Below, piece after piece: positions 23,207-30,828 of a DNA stretch of 64,000 nucleotides (position 1 is the stretch's first letter; the number at the start of each line of letters is the position of its first letter). This DNA is from Lachnospiraceae bacterium. Its GTDB lineage: Bacteria > Bacillota > Clostridia > Lachnospirales > Lachnospiraceae. The DNA is taken from assembly GCA_015056725.1 (NCBI GenBank), contig SVFS01000005.1, forward strand, positions 1-64,000, read 5' to 3'. The notes beneath the pieces are model-generated. The model worked only from the letters and a program-made list of their open reading frames with translations. It searched no databases and was not told where the DNA came from. Position numbers and translations under genes: made by a program.

Positions 23207-23725
23207 TTATACATTGTTAATAGGAACATCAAAGGAGGATGTACCTGTTAAGATTTCCTGGAAATCACCTGAGATATCAACACTTGCAGGTGTAATAATA
23301 AATATATAATGAGAAATTTTCTGGAGATTACCACTTATTGCAAAACAGGATCCGGATGTAAAGTCGATAATACGCTGTGCAATATCAACATCTAAGCCCT
23401 CTAAATTCAGCACGACAGTACGTCCTGCTAAAAGAGTTTCTGTAATTTCTCGTGCATCTTCTACAGAGGTTGGTTTAATTACACATACTTCCATTCCGCT
23501 ATCTCCAATCTTCTTTGATTGTCTCATAGGAGTTACCTTTGGCAATGTTTTTTTAATTGGTTTATCTTCCGGTGTTTCTTCTATATCTTTTTCTTTTACA
23601 GATGTTTTGGATTTTTTGGGTTCTATGATTTCATCATCATCATCGTCATAATATTCATCATAATACTCATCATCTTCTTCATCATTTAATTTCATGTAGT
23701 TAAGAAACTTATCTAAAGCACCCAT
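23207..23725 (-). CDS. sepF: Cell division protein SepF
   Basis: A 172-residue FtsZ-tethering protein. An amphipathic N-terminal membrane anchor (MGALDKFLNYMKL) is followed by a very acidic linker (about residues 15-35), then the SepF core with VCVIKPTSVEDAREITETLL and VVLNLEGLDVDIAQRIIDF and FTSGSCFAISG. It acts with FtsA-like functions at the septum. Downstream of yggS by 14 bases, the usual yggS-sepF pairing of Firmicutes. Confidence 0.97.
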   Translation of the reverse strand: MGALDKFLNYMKLNDEEDDEYYDEYYDDDDDEIIEPKKSKTSVKEKDIEETPEDKPIKKTLPKVTPMRQSKKIGDSGMEVCVIKPTSVEDAREITETLLAGRTVVLNLEGLDVDIAQRIIDFTSGSCFAISGNLQKISHYIFIITPASVDISGDFQEILTGTSSFDVPINNV

Positions 23726-23739
23726 ATCGAACTCCTTGT

Positions 23740-24435
23740 TTATAATTTGGAATAATCACGTTCTCCGAAAATGCCTGTCCCTACTCTGACATAGGTAGAA
23801 CCTGCTTTGACAGCTTCTTCATAGTCGCCTGTCATCCCCATAGAAAGAACATTCATACAAACATTATCAATGTTTTTTTCGGCAATGTCAACCGATAATT
23901 GTTTTAATTTATTAAAGTAAATTGTATTATCGGAAGCATTTTCTGTATATGGAGCAATTGTCATTAAACCTTTAATGTGAATGTTTGGAAAAACTGCGAT
24001 TTGACGTATCAAATCCTCTGTTTCTTCATAGGTAACACCATATTTAGTATCTTCCATCGCAACATTAACTTCAATTAAGATATCCACAGAAACCTGCTTC
24101 TTTTCTGCTTCTTTTTGTATTTCTTCAGCAAGGCGCAGGGAATCTACGCTATGGATAAGATAGGCTTTATCAACAACGTATTTCACTTTGTTACGCTGAA
24201 GATGACCGATTAAATGCCAGCGGATATCTTTTGGGAGCTTTTCATACTTATCACATAGTTCCTGAACTTTGTTCTCTCCAAAGTCGCGAATGCCGTAAGA
24301 ATATGCTTCTTCCAGCATAGAGACAGGTTTTGTTTTGCTGACTGCAATGAGTTTCGCTTCGTCAGGCTTTCGTCCGCTTGCTTTTAATGCATTTGCTATA
24401 TTGTTTTCAACTGAGATAATATTTTCTTTAATCAT
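23740..24435 (-). CDS. YggS/PLPBP pyridoxal phosphate homeostasis protein
   Basis: A 231-residue fold-type III PLP-binding protein without known catalytic activity; it buffers PLP. The PLP lysine is in LIAVSKTKP (about residue 35) and phosphate-binding elements include SMGMTGDYEEAV and STYVRVGTGIFGER. Same family as B. subtilis YlmE. Lies immediately before sepF. Confidence 0.96.
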   Translation of the reverse strand: MIKENIISVENNIANALKASGRKPDEAKLIAVSKTKPVSMLEEAYSYGIRDFGENKVQELCDKYEKLPKDIRWHLIGHLQRNKVKYVVDKAYLIHSVDSLRLAEEIQKEAEKKQVSVDILIEVNVAMEDTKYGVTYEETEDLIRQIAVFPNIHIKGLMTIAPYTENASDNTIYFNKLKQLSVDIAEKNIDNVCMNVLSMGMTGDYEEAVKAGSTYVRVGTGIFGERDYSKL

Positions 24436-24465
24436 GTTGTTACCTGCAGATTATAAATAATTATT

Positions 24466-25860
24466 TTATTCGTATACAAACTGGTCATCTACAACAGATG
24501 ATGCATCTAAAGCAATATGGTCATATGCATTTAAACCATACATGGTATTTGATTCTACAATAGAATACTCATCATTGTGATATAAAATCCGGATTTGTTT
24601 AAAATCTGCATATCCTTTATTAATATTATACACACCGACAAGAGATGCCTGTTTGCTGACAGTCATAGTTTCCGCACTATCTTCCATATGTAGTACATCT
24701 CCTATTTGGAGAACGGATTCATCAAGATAATAAATATCGTCTTCCACATTATAGATTGTTGTTTCAATAAATTCCGTAGTAATATCTCCGTCTTCCGTAT
24801 AGGTTTCGCGAAGTACGCCATCTTTTCCGTTGATATTACTTTGGTGAAGATATTTCTTTTCAACAAGGAAGAAATTTTTTTCTGCAATTGCGGAATTAGG
24901 TATTTTTAGTCCGGTGTCTTCTTCCAGAACAAGCTCAACATCCAAGAAACGTTCTGTAATATAGCTGATCATGGAAGTTGTAAAGGACAGACCTACAAAT
25001 TGGCTTTTCCCATCCTCCGTAAGTCCGTATACGGTAACTTTACCCCAGAGTACAAACTGATCTTTTAGGAATTTGGTTTGTACATATTCGGCATCCACAA
25101 GCTCCTGGACACGTTCGACTGGAACCTGAATAACTAATTCCCAATCTTCATCTGTTACAAGTTTATAAATTGTATCACCATTACCAACTAAATCATTTGT
25201 AAGAAACAGGCGTTTGGAATAAGCTTCTTCATTAAAATGTTCTGTGGTAATAGTATCAGCAGTTAATTCTTCGTAGCCATCCGTTGAAAAAACAAGAGCC
25301 CCCGGAGAATCGGAATAATACTTGTTTACGCCGCTTGCAGAGGATAAGTTATCAATAGCATGAAGTGTGGATAAATTATTTAATTTGGCGACTTCGTTTT
25401 GAAGCTCATGCTTAAAATCATATACGGTAGAAAAGTTAGTAATATCGAAATTACTGCGGTAATTTATAATTTTTGATTTCAAATCGGCAAGATCGCTGTT
25501 TGTAAGCTCTGATTCGTTTGTTTCGGTTTGGGCAAGTTCTGCCAGTGCACCGGCAGAGTCGATGGCATATACCAAATCACCACAGGCTACATGCGAACCT
25601 TCTGGCATGAAATAGTAGATGTAACCGGCAGAGTTTGACTGATGAAGCTTCTCTTCACGTATGGCAATACCGCGATATACATTGTTTACGGTGAGGGAAC
25701 CGTTTTTAACTTCATAGCCGCTTAGATGGTCTGTTTTGACATACATAATCATACAAATAATGATATAAATAAATAATACGCCAAAAATAATCATACCGAT
25801 ATTGGTGTTTAACGGTTTGCGATATTTAGTTATTTTTTCGTTGTTTGTATGATCTGCCAA
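24466..25860 (-). CDS. HlyD-family-like membrane protein upstream of yggS-sepF
   Basis: A 464-residue protein with one N-terminal membrane helix (about residues 20-43) and a large extracellular part. The region GYIYYFMPEGSHVACGDLVYAID resembles a biotinyl-lipoyl half-motif, and a later DVELVLEEDTGLKIPNSAIAE resembles HlyD-type adaptors, which suggests a periplasmic-adaptor-like fold adapted to a Gram-positive surface. No ABC or MFS partner is adjacent. Start is a TTG at 25860 preceded by AGGAGAG. Position beside yggS and sepF hints at an envelope or division role, but no function is established. Confidence 0.7.
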   Translation of the reverse strand: MADHTNNEKITKYRKPLNTNIGMIIFGVLFIYIIICMIMYVKTDHLSGYEVKNGSLTVNNVYRGIAIREEKLHQSNSAGYIYYFMPEGSHVACGDLVYAIDSAGALAELAQTETNESELTNSDLADLKSKIINYRSNFDITNFSTVYDFKHELQNEVAKLNNLSTLHAIDNLSSASGVNKYYSDSPGALVFSTDGYEELTADTITTEHFNEEAYSKRLFLTNDLVGNGDTIYKLVTDEDWELVIQVPVERVQELVDAEYVQTKFLKDQFVLWGKVTVYGLTEDGKSQFVGLSFTTSMISYITERFLDVELVLEEDTGLKIPNSAIAEKNFFLVEKKYLHQSNINGKDGVLRETYTEDGDITTEFIETTIYNVEDDIYYLDESVLQIGDVLHMEDSAETMTVSKQASLVGVYNINKGYADFKQIRILYHNDEYSIVESNTMYGLNAYDHIALDASSVVDDQFVYE

Positions 25861-25896
25861 TGTATACTCTCCTGCTTTCCTTAAACCTAAAGCATA

Positions 25897-25925
25897 GAAA
25901 AGCCCCGGAAAGATTTCCGAGGCTT
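25897..25925 (-). terminator. Terminator of the small P-loop gene
   Basis: On the minus strand AAGCCTCGGAA and TTCCGGGGCTT pair over 11 positions with one T-G wobble, followed by TTTTC. The wobble makes it better on the minus strand. Confidence 0.85.
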
Positions 25926-25960
25926 AAAACCCTTCAATGTAATGTCATTTATATATAAAA

Positions 25961-26380
25961 TTATAAAGAAACAACAACATTAGATTTCAATTCGTCTGGT
26001 AATTCATTTTCATCAACAGAAATACTCAGAACAAATTTTACATTGAACTTTTCTCCAATTGAGTCTAATTTTTTAATAGTTGGTAAGATATCGTTGTCTT
26101 CTAAACAAGATATTTTTAAGAAGCTATCAAAATACATCTGCTCTAAATCGTGATCCTGTGAAATAATACCACAAATAAAACCGATAAACTCATCTGCATC
26201 TGTAATCATATATTCGGAAACATCAATTAATCTAACCTTGTTGTTTAATTCAAACATATGCTTTGTACTTTTATCTAAGTATGCAATTGTACCTGTTGCA
26301 GTTTTTACTTCGGAATTTACTTTATCCAGCAACTGTTTTGTCTTTCCTTTTCCCTTTTTACCTACGATTAATTCAATCAT
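25961..26380 (-). CDS. Small P-loop NTP-binding protein of unknown function
   Basis: A 139-residue soluble protein beginning MIELIVGKKGKGKTKQLLD, a clear Walker A loop (GKKGKGKT). A Walker-B-like hydrophobic strand, VKFVLSISVDENELP, lies near the C-terminus. It is too short for a full AAA or RecA domain with accessory parts. Some database annotations label such proteins as PilT-like, but no pilus genes are present and I would not transfer that. Strong AGGAGG site. It is monocistronic, with its own promoter and terminator. Confidence 0.75.
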   Translation of the reverse strand: MIELIVGKKGKGKTKQLLDKVNSEVKTATGTIAYLDKSTKHMFELNNKVRLIDVSEYMITDADEFIGFICGIISQDHDLEQMYFDSFLKISCLEDNDILPTIKKLDSIGEKFNVKFVLSISVDENELPDELKSNVVVSL

Positions 26381-26435
26381 AACTAGTAAAACCTCCTAAA
26401 GTAACTTGTTAAGATGTCCTCTTAACTATGTAATC

Positions 26436-26464
26436 ATTATATGTTATCCGCGTCTAAAAAACAA
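26436..26464 (-). promoter_or_regulatory. Promoter of the small P-loop gene
   Basis: On the minus strand TTGTTT (26459-26464) and TATAAT (26436-26441) are 17 bases apart. The leader contains GTTAAGA/TCTTAAC arms at 26408-26426. Confidence 0.75.
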
Positions 26465-26467
26465 CCT

Positions 26468-27454
26468 TTATTTATGGATAATTTCCAACAATTCATTCAT
26501 TTCGGAATATAAAATTGTTCCATCTGACGACTTCATAATAATTGAAATATAGGACTTACCACTTGTGTCACTGGACAATAGAATGAGGCAATGTCCTGCT
26601 GCTGCTGTAGTGCCTGTTTTACCGCCGATTACCGTAATTCCTTCCGGCGCTTGCACATCTCCGTTTACAAAACGGTTTGTATTGGATTTGTCAAAATTGA
26701 CTGCGTCACCATTTTTGTCATAGTAGGTCGTCGTATAACCTGACATACTGATTATCTCTTTAAAAAGCTCATATTTACAGGCTTCTTTAAAAATAAGATA
26801 CATGTCATACGGCGTGACATACTGTTCATCCTCTGTCAGACCGTTTGGGTTGACAAAATTGCAGTTGGTTGCTCCGAGTGCATGTGCTTCTTCCGTCATC
26901 ATATTACAAAAATTATCAACAGTACTGCCGTATTGTTCAGCAATCATAATTGCAACATCGTTTGCTGAATACAAAAGAAGAATACGTAACGCCTGATCCA
27001 GCGTCATGGTATCACCGGGCTTTAAACCACAGAGCTGTGCTCCGGATTCTGTAATGATGACATTGGAAGATGCAGTAAGAACATCATCACGATTGCCATG
27101 CTTCATGGCAAGAAGTGCAGTCATAACTTTTGTAAGACTTGCCGGATGCATGACTTCATGTGCATTTTTAGAATATAAAACCTGTTTTTCGTCAATAGAA
27201 AAAAGTGCAGCCGCATCTGCTTCAGACATATCTACTGCACTTTCATTATAATTCTGACTAACAACGCACAAATCAGCTGCAAATGTTTCAGCTTTTCTTG
27301 CACTTCCCATACTTTTGATGGTATAGCTACTGTTTGTCGAATACGTGTCATATGGAAGAGAATAATCAGCTTTTCCACAGCCGGTCATCAGAATAAGCGT
27401 AACCAAAAGTACAATAGAAAGCAGACGGCGACGAATATTATTTATACATTTCAC
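26468..27454 (-). CDS. D-alanyl-D-alanine carboxypeptidase (class C-type low-mass PBP), lipoprotein
   Basis: A 328-residue peptidoglycan DD-carboxypeptidase trimming pentapeptides. The signal peptide ends in LMTGC, giving a lipidated Cys at residue 26. Catalytic motifs: Ser106-x-x-Lys109 (PASLTK), Ser163-Ala-Asn165 (YSAND) and Lys279-Thr-Gly (GGKTGTT). It lacks the C-terminal amphipathic anchor of PBP5/DacF types, which the lipid anchor replaces. Start is a GTG overlapping the end of mgsA by 17 bases; GAGGAGA lies 11 bases before. Last gene of the shape/division run. Confidence 0.92.
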   Translation of the reverse strand: MKCINNIRRRLLSIVLLVTLILMTGCGKADYSLPYDTYSTNSSYTIKSMGSARKAETFAADLCVVSQNYNESAVDMSEADAAALFSIDEKQVLYSKNAHEVMHPASLTKVMTALLAMKHGNRDDVLTASSNVIITESGAQLCGLKPGDTMTLDQALRILLLYSANDVAIMIAEQYGSTVDNFCNMMTEEAHALGATNCNFVNPNGLTEDEQYVTPYDMYLIFKEACKYELFKEIISMSGYTTTYYDKNGDAVNFDKSNTNRFVNGDVQAPEGITVIGGKTGTTAAAGHCLILLSSDTSGKSYISIIMKSSDGTILYSEMNELLEIIHK

Positions 27455-27833
27455 GCCACTCTAAGTCTCCTCTATCCAATGATTTAATTAGAAGCTCCGC
27501 TGATGCAAGATTTGTAGCAAGCGGAATATTATGAATATCACATAATCTTACAAGGTTATTGACATCGGGTTCGTGTGATTTGGAAGTCAAAGGATCACGC
27601 AGGAAAATAACAAGGTCAATCTGATTGTGTTCAATCTGAGCACCTACCTGCTGTTCACCGCCAAGATGTCCTGCAAGATATTTATGCACATTTAAATTTG
27701 TTACTTCTTCAATTAATCTTCCGGTTGTTCCGGTTGCATATAAATCATTTTTACTTAAAATTCCACGATATGCTATACAGAAATTCTGCATTAATTTTTT
27801 CTTTGCGTCATGTGCGATTAGTGCAATATTCAT
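27438..27833 (-). CDS. mgsA: Methylglyoxal synthase
   Basis: Converts dihydroxyacetone phosphate to methylglyoxal, a phosphate-releasing bypass of lower glycolysis. The 131-residue protein starts [12 protein letters not shown] and has the phosphate-binding [16 protein letters not shown] and the catalytic-Asp stretch [16 protein letters not shown] use the ATG at 27833 with GAGAGGA before it, which matches family length; a longer frame would overlap the rodA end. Placement between rodA and a carboxypeptidase is metabolically unexpected. Confidence 0.96.
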   Translation of the reverse strand: MNIALIAHDAKKKLMQNFCIAYRGILSKNDLYATGTTGRLIEEVTNLNVHKYLAGHLGGEQQVGAQIEHNQIDLVIFLRDPLTSKSHEPDVNNLVRLCDIHNIPLATNLASAELLIKSLDRGDLEWREMYK

Positions 27834-27864
27834 ATCTAGTATCCTCTCTTGTTGTAATATGGTG

Positions 27865-28983
27865 TTATGCACGTCTGCTTTGTAATCTGACATTTAAAAC
27901 AAAACCAATGCCTAAGAACAAGCTGACAACGGATGTAAGCCCTGCACTTACAAAAGGAAGCGGTATACCGGTATTTGGCAACAGGCCGGTCGCAACACCG
28001 ATATTTATAAAACTTTGAAATCCAATCAGTCCAGCCATTCCTGAGGCTATTATATGTCCGGACAGATCTTTGGCTCGCCAGCCGATTAAGGCACAACGCA
28101 GTGCAATGAGAATCTCAAGACATATAATGATGCAGCCACCAATAAACCCCCATTCTTCACCTATTACAGCGAAAATAAAGTCTGTCTGTGGTTCGGAAAT
28201 AAAATTTCCGTTTTTGACCGAACTGATTTCGTTTGTATTGTATCCTTTTCCAAATAATTGTCCTGAACCGATTGCCATTTTTGAATTGGTTTGCTGATAT
28301 GCTTCCGTATCGGCATAATCATCAGGATGAAGCCATGCAAGTACACGTTTTTGCTGATAATCTTTAATAAGATTCTGGTCCGGCTGTAAAACAAGTGTCA
28401 GGAAAATAATAGCCAGTGGTATAATAACAGCCAGTATCCCAAATACAAATTTGTGACTGATGCCACCAATATACATAATTGTACAATACAGTATCAGTAT
28501 CATAATTGTGGTCGATAAATCGGGTTGTTTATATACTAAAATCAATGGACCAACAATTAATAAAACAGAAGATAAAATAACCTTTAATGTATTTATTTTC
28601 CCCTTATTAATCATAATAAACTGTGCAAAGAATAAAATCAATAAAATTTTAGCAAGTTCCGACGGCTGAAAACGCAGACCCATGATATCAAGCCAACGCT
28701 GTGCACCACCGGCATCATCTCCCATACTGAGAACCAGAAAAAGAAGCCCGATATTAGCAATATATATAGGTATATATAGTTTTAATATTAAATGATAATC
28801 TATTACAGAAACAACTATCATAGTAATAATACCTAAGACAACACCGAGAATCTGTTTGTCCTGCACAGAGGCCTTTGCACTGCCGATTGATAAGATACCG
28901 AGAGTACACAGTATTAAAATTAATGCTATTAATTTAAAATCATAATCCTTTAAAAATCTACGGATACCGTATTGTTTATACAT
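27865..28983 (-). CDS. rodA: Peptidoglycan glycosyltransferase RodA
   Basis: A 372-residue SEDS-family polymerase with about ten membrane helices. Family markers are [30 protein letters not shown] with the catalytic-site Asp, and the C-terminal [19 protein letters not shown]. It polymerises glycan strands for elongation with the class B PBP encoded upstream. Four bases separate it from minE. FtsW is the alternative, but linkage to mreBCD and PBP2 supports RodA. Confidence 0.95.
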   Translation of the reverse strand: MYKQYGIRRFLKDYDFKLIALILILCTLGILSIGSAKASVQDKQILGVVLGIITMIVVSVIDYHLILKLYIPIYIANIGLLFLVLSMGDDAGGAQRWLDIMGLRFQPSELAKILLILFFAQFIMINKGKINTLKVILSSVLLIVGPLILVYKQPDLSTTIMILILYCTIMYIGGISHKFVFGILAVIIPLAIIFLTLVLQPDQNLIKDYQQKRVLAWLHPDDYADTEAYQQTNSKMAIGSGQLFGKGYNTNEISSVKNGNFISEPQTDFIFAVIGEEWGFIGGCIIICLEILIALRCALIGWRAKDLSGHIIASGMAGLIGFQSFINIGVATGLLPNTGIPLPFVSAGLTSVVSLFLGIGFVLNVRLQSRRA

Positions 28984-28986
28984 ATT

Positions 28987-29268
28987 TTATCCCTTATAAA
29001 AATAACTGTTTAAATCAATAATAGGTATATTGACATACAAAAACGGAGATTTCATCCCCTTTTTTGAGGTGCCTTTTTTGGTAATTTGTACTTCCATACT
29101 TTTATCATCGATTTTCATATATTTTGATATTACTTTTGCAATATCATTTTTAATCATCTCCATCATTTCAGGGGAACAATTCACGCGGTCGGAAATCAGT
29201 AATATTTTTAATCTGTCACGGGCAATGTCGCTGGACTTTTTTTTATGAAAAAAATTATGTAATCCCAT
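28987..29268 (-). CDS. minE: Cell division topological specificity factor MinE
   Basis: A 93-residue MinE. It has the N-terminal amphipathic region MGLHNFFHKKKSS, the MinD-stimulating RDRLKILLISDR helix, and a C-terminal dimerisation domain. I use the ATG at 29268, preceded by TAGGAGGA; a longer in-frame reading would overlap minD. Together with MinC and MinD it provides an oscillating-type system rather than the DivIVA/MinJ version. Confidence 0.97.
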   Translation of the reverse strand: MGLHNFFHKKKSSDIARDRLKILLISDRVNCSPEMMEMIKNDIAKVISKYMKIDDKSMEVQITKKGTSKKGMKSPFLYVNIPIIDLNSYFYKG

Positions 29269-29278
29269 AGCAATCCTC

Positions 29279-30070
29279 CTAATTCTTTTTAAATATTCCG
29301 GAAACCTTCGTCCAGAAGGAAATCCCTTTTTCAAATTCAATAAAAGGAACTTCTTCTCCTGAAACACGGCCACAAATATTTTGGTAAGCAGTTCCTGCGA
29401 TGGAGCCGTTACCTACAAGTGGCTCACCTTGATTTGTTGAAATAACAACATTTTCATCGTCAGGTACTATCCCTATTAGAGGAATTGATAAAATATCAAC
29501 AACATCTGCTGAGGACATCATATCTCCGCGTTTTACCAGATCAAATCGTAGTCTGTTAATGATTAAATCAATTTTTTCAAAATTGTTTGCTTCCAACAGA
29601 CCAATAATACGATCCGCATCGCGTATAGCAGATACTTCAGGCGTTGTAACAACTAATGCCCTGTCTGCACCTGCAATTGCATTTTTAAAACCTTGCTCTA
29701 TTCCTGCCGGACAATCCAAAATAATGAAATCAAACTGAGGTTTCAGCTGGTTTATTAATTTAGACATTTGCTCCGGTCTGATAGCAGATTTATCTCTTGT
29801 TTGAGCAGAAGGAAGCAAATACAAAGTAGGATTACGCTTGTCCTTAATCATAGCCTGCTTAGAACGGCATTTTCCTTCTACTACATCAACCAGATTATAT
29901 ACAATCCGGTTTTCCAGTCCCATAACGACATCCAGATTTCGAAGACCGATATCCGTGTCAATCAGTAGAACCTTTTTTCCCATTTTTGCAAGACCTGTAC
30001 CGACATTTGCGCATGTTGTGGTCTTACCAACACCGCCTTTACCTGAGGTGACGACAATAACTTCACACAT
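29279..30070 (-). CDS. minD: Septum site-determining ATPase MinD
   Basis: A 263-residue deviant Walker A ATPase: GKGGVGKTT near residue 10, DTDIGLRNLDVVMGLENRI, and the switch DCPAGIEQGF. The C-terminal amphipathic membrane-targeting helix ends FWTKVSGIFKKN. It recruits MinC and is released by MinE. Confidence 0.98.
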   Translation of the reverse strand: MCEVIVVTSGKGGVGKTTTCANVGTGLAKMGKKVLLIDTDIGLRNLDVVMGLENRIVYNLVDVVEGKCRSKQAMIKDKRNPTLYLLPSAQTRDKSAIRPEQMSKLINQLKPQFDFIILDCPAGIEQGFKNAIAGADRALVVTTPEVSAIRDADRIIGLLEANNFEKIDLIINRLRFDLVKRGDMMSSADVVDILSIPLIGIVPDDENVVISTNQGEPLVGNGSIAGTAYQNICGRVSGEEVPFIEFEKGISFWTKVSGIFKKN

Positions 30071-30115
30071 GTTTTCTTCTCCTTTTTCGTGTCATTTTTT
30101 GTCGTCCTGGGAGTA

Positions 30116-30799
30116 TTATCGAATAAGTTCTCCCAGCGTCTCTTTTGTAATCGGTTTCACTACAATTTCATGATTTTGCAGTGCAGCAATCTTTGGTGAA
30201 TTTTTATTGGAATCCGGCCAAAAACGTTTTTCTGTTCTTTTTTTGTATTTGACCGTGCCAATGCGAAGTCGTTCGGGTGCCATTTCAAGTGCAGCAATGA
30301 AATGGCCATTTTCATCATCTCTTCCGGCTTTTACATCTCCGTAAATCGCACCAAGAACGATGATATCACCGGTGGTTTCTATTTTGGCTCCGTGATTGAT
30401 ATCACCAAGTACAATGATGCTTTCATTTAAGATGAGCTCCTGCCCTGTTCTTAAAGTGCCGGAATAAATACTTCCTTTTGGTAAGGTTGTATGGTTTGCA
30501 GGATTACGATATTCATATTCCTGAATCGTCTGGGTAAAGATATCATCATATGTATCATTTTTACCGATTAAAGCAATGATTCTTAAATCGGAATGTAAAT
30601 GAATACAATCAACAATCTGTGTTTCTTCATCAGCAGATAATGATATTCCGGTAAGAGAAAGAGCCAGCTTGGCTTTACCGAAAAACTGCCTTGAATTTTT
30701 GAATTTTGCTTCGATTTCAGCGAGTATTTCATCAAATGGTGCATCTTTTATATGCAATACAAGACCATTTTGATAACTCTTTATTGTTACATAATCCAT
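30116..30799 (-). CDS. minC: Septum site-determining protein MinC
   Basis: A 227-residue FtsZ inhibitor. N-terminal domain to about residue 105, then the beta-helical MinC C-domain with SGTLRTGQELILNESIIVLGD and GAKIETTGDIIVLG, the MinD-binding turns. I use the ATG at 30799 after GTGAGGT; a GTG four codons earlier lies in that binding site. Confidence 0.96.
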   Translation of the reverse strand: MDYVTIKSYQNGLVLHIKDAPFDEILAEIEAKFKNSRQFFGKAKLALSLTGISLSADEETQIVDCIHLHSDLRIIALIGKNDTYDDIFTQTIQEYEYRNPANHTTLPKGSIYSGTLRTGQELILNESIIVLGDINHGAKIETTGDIIVLGAIYGDVKAGRDDENGHFIAALEMAPERLRIGTVKYKKRTEKRFWPDSNKNSPKIAALQNHEIVVKPITKETLGELIR

Positions 30800-30828
30800 A
30801 AAATACCTCACTATTATAGAGTAGTCTT

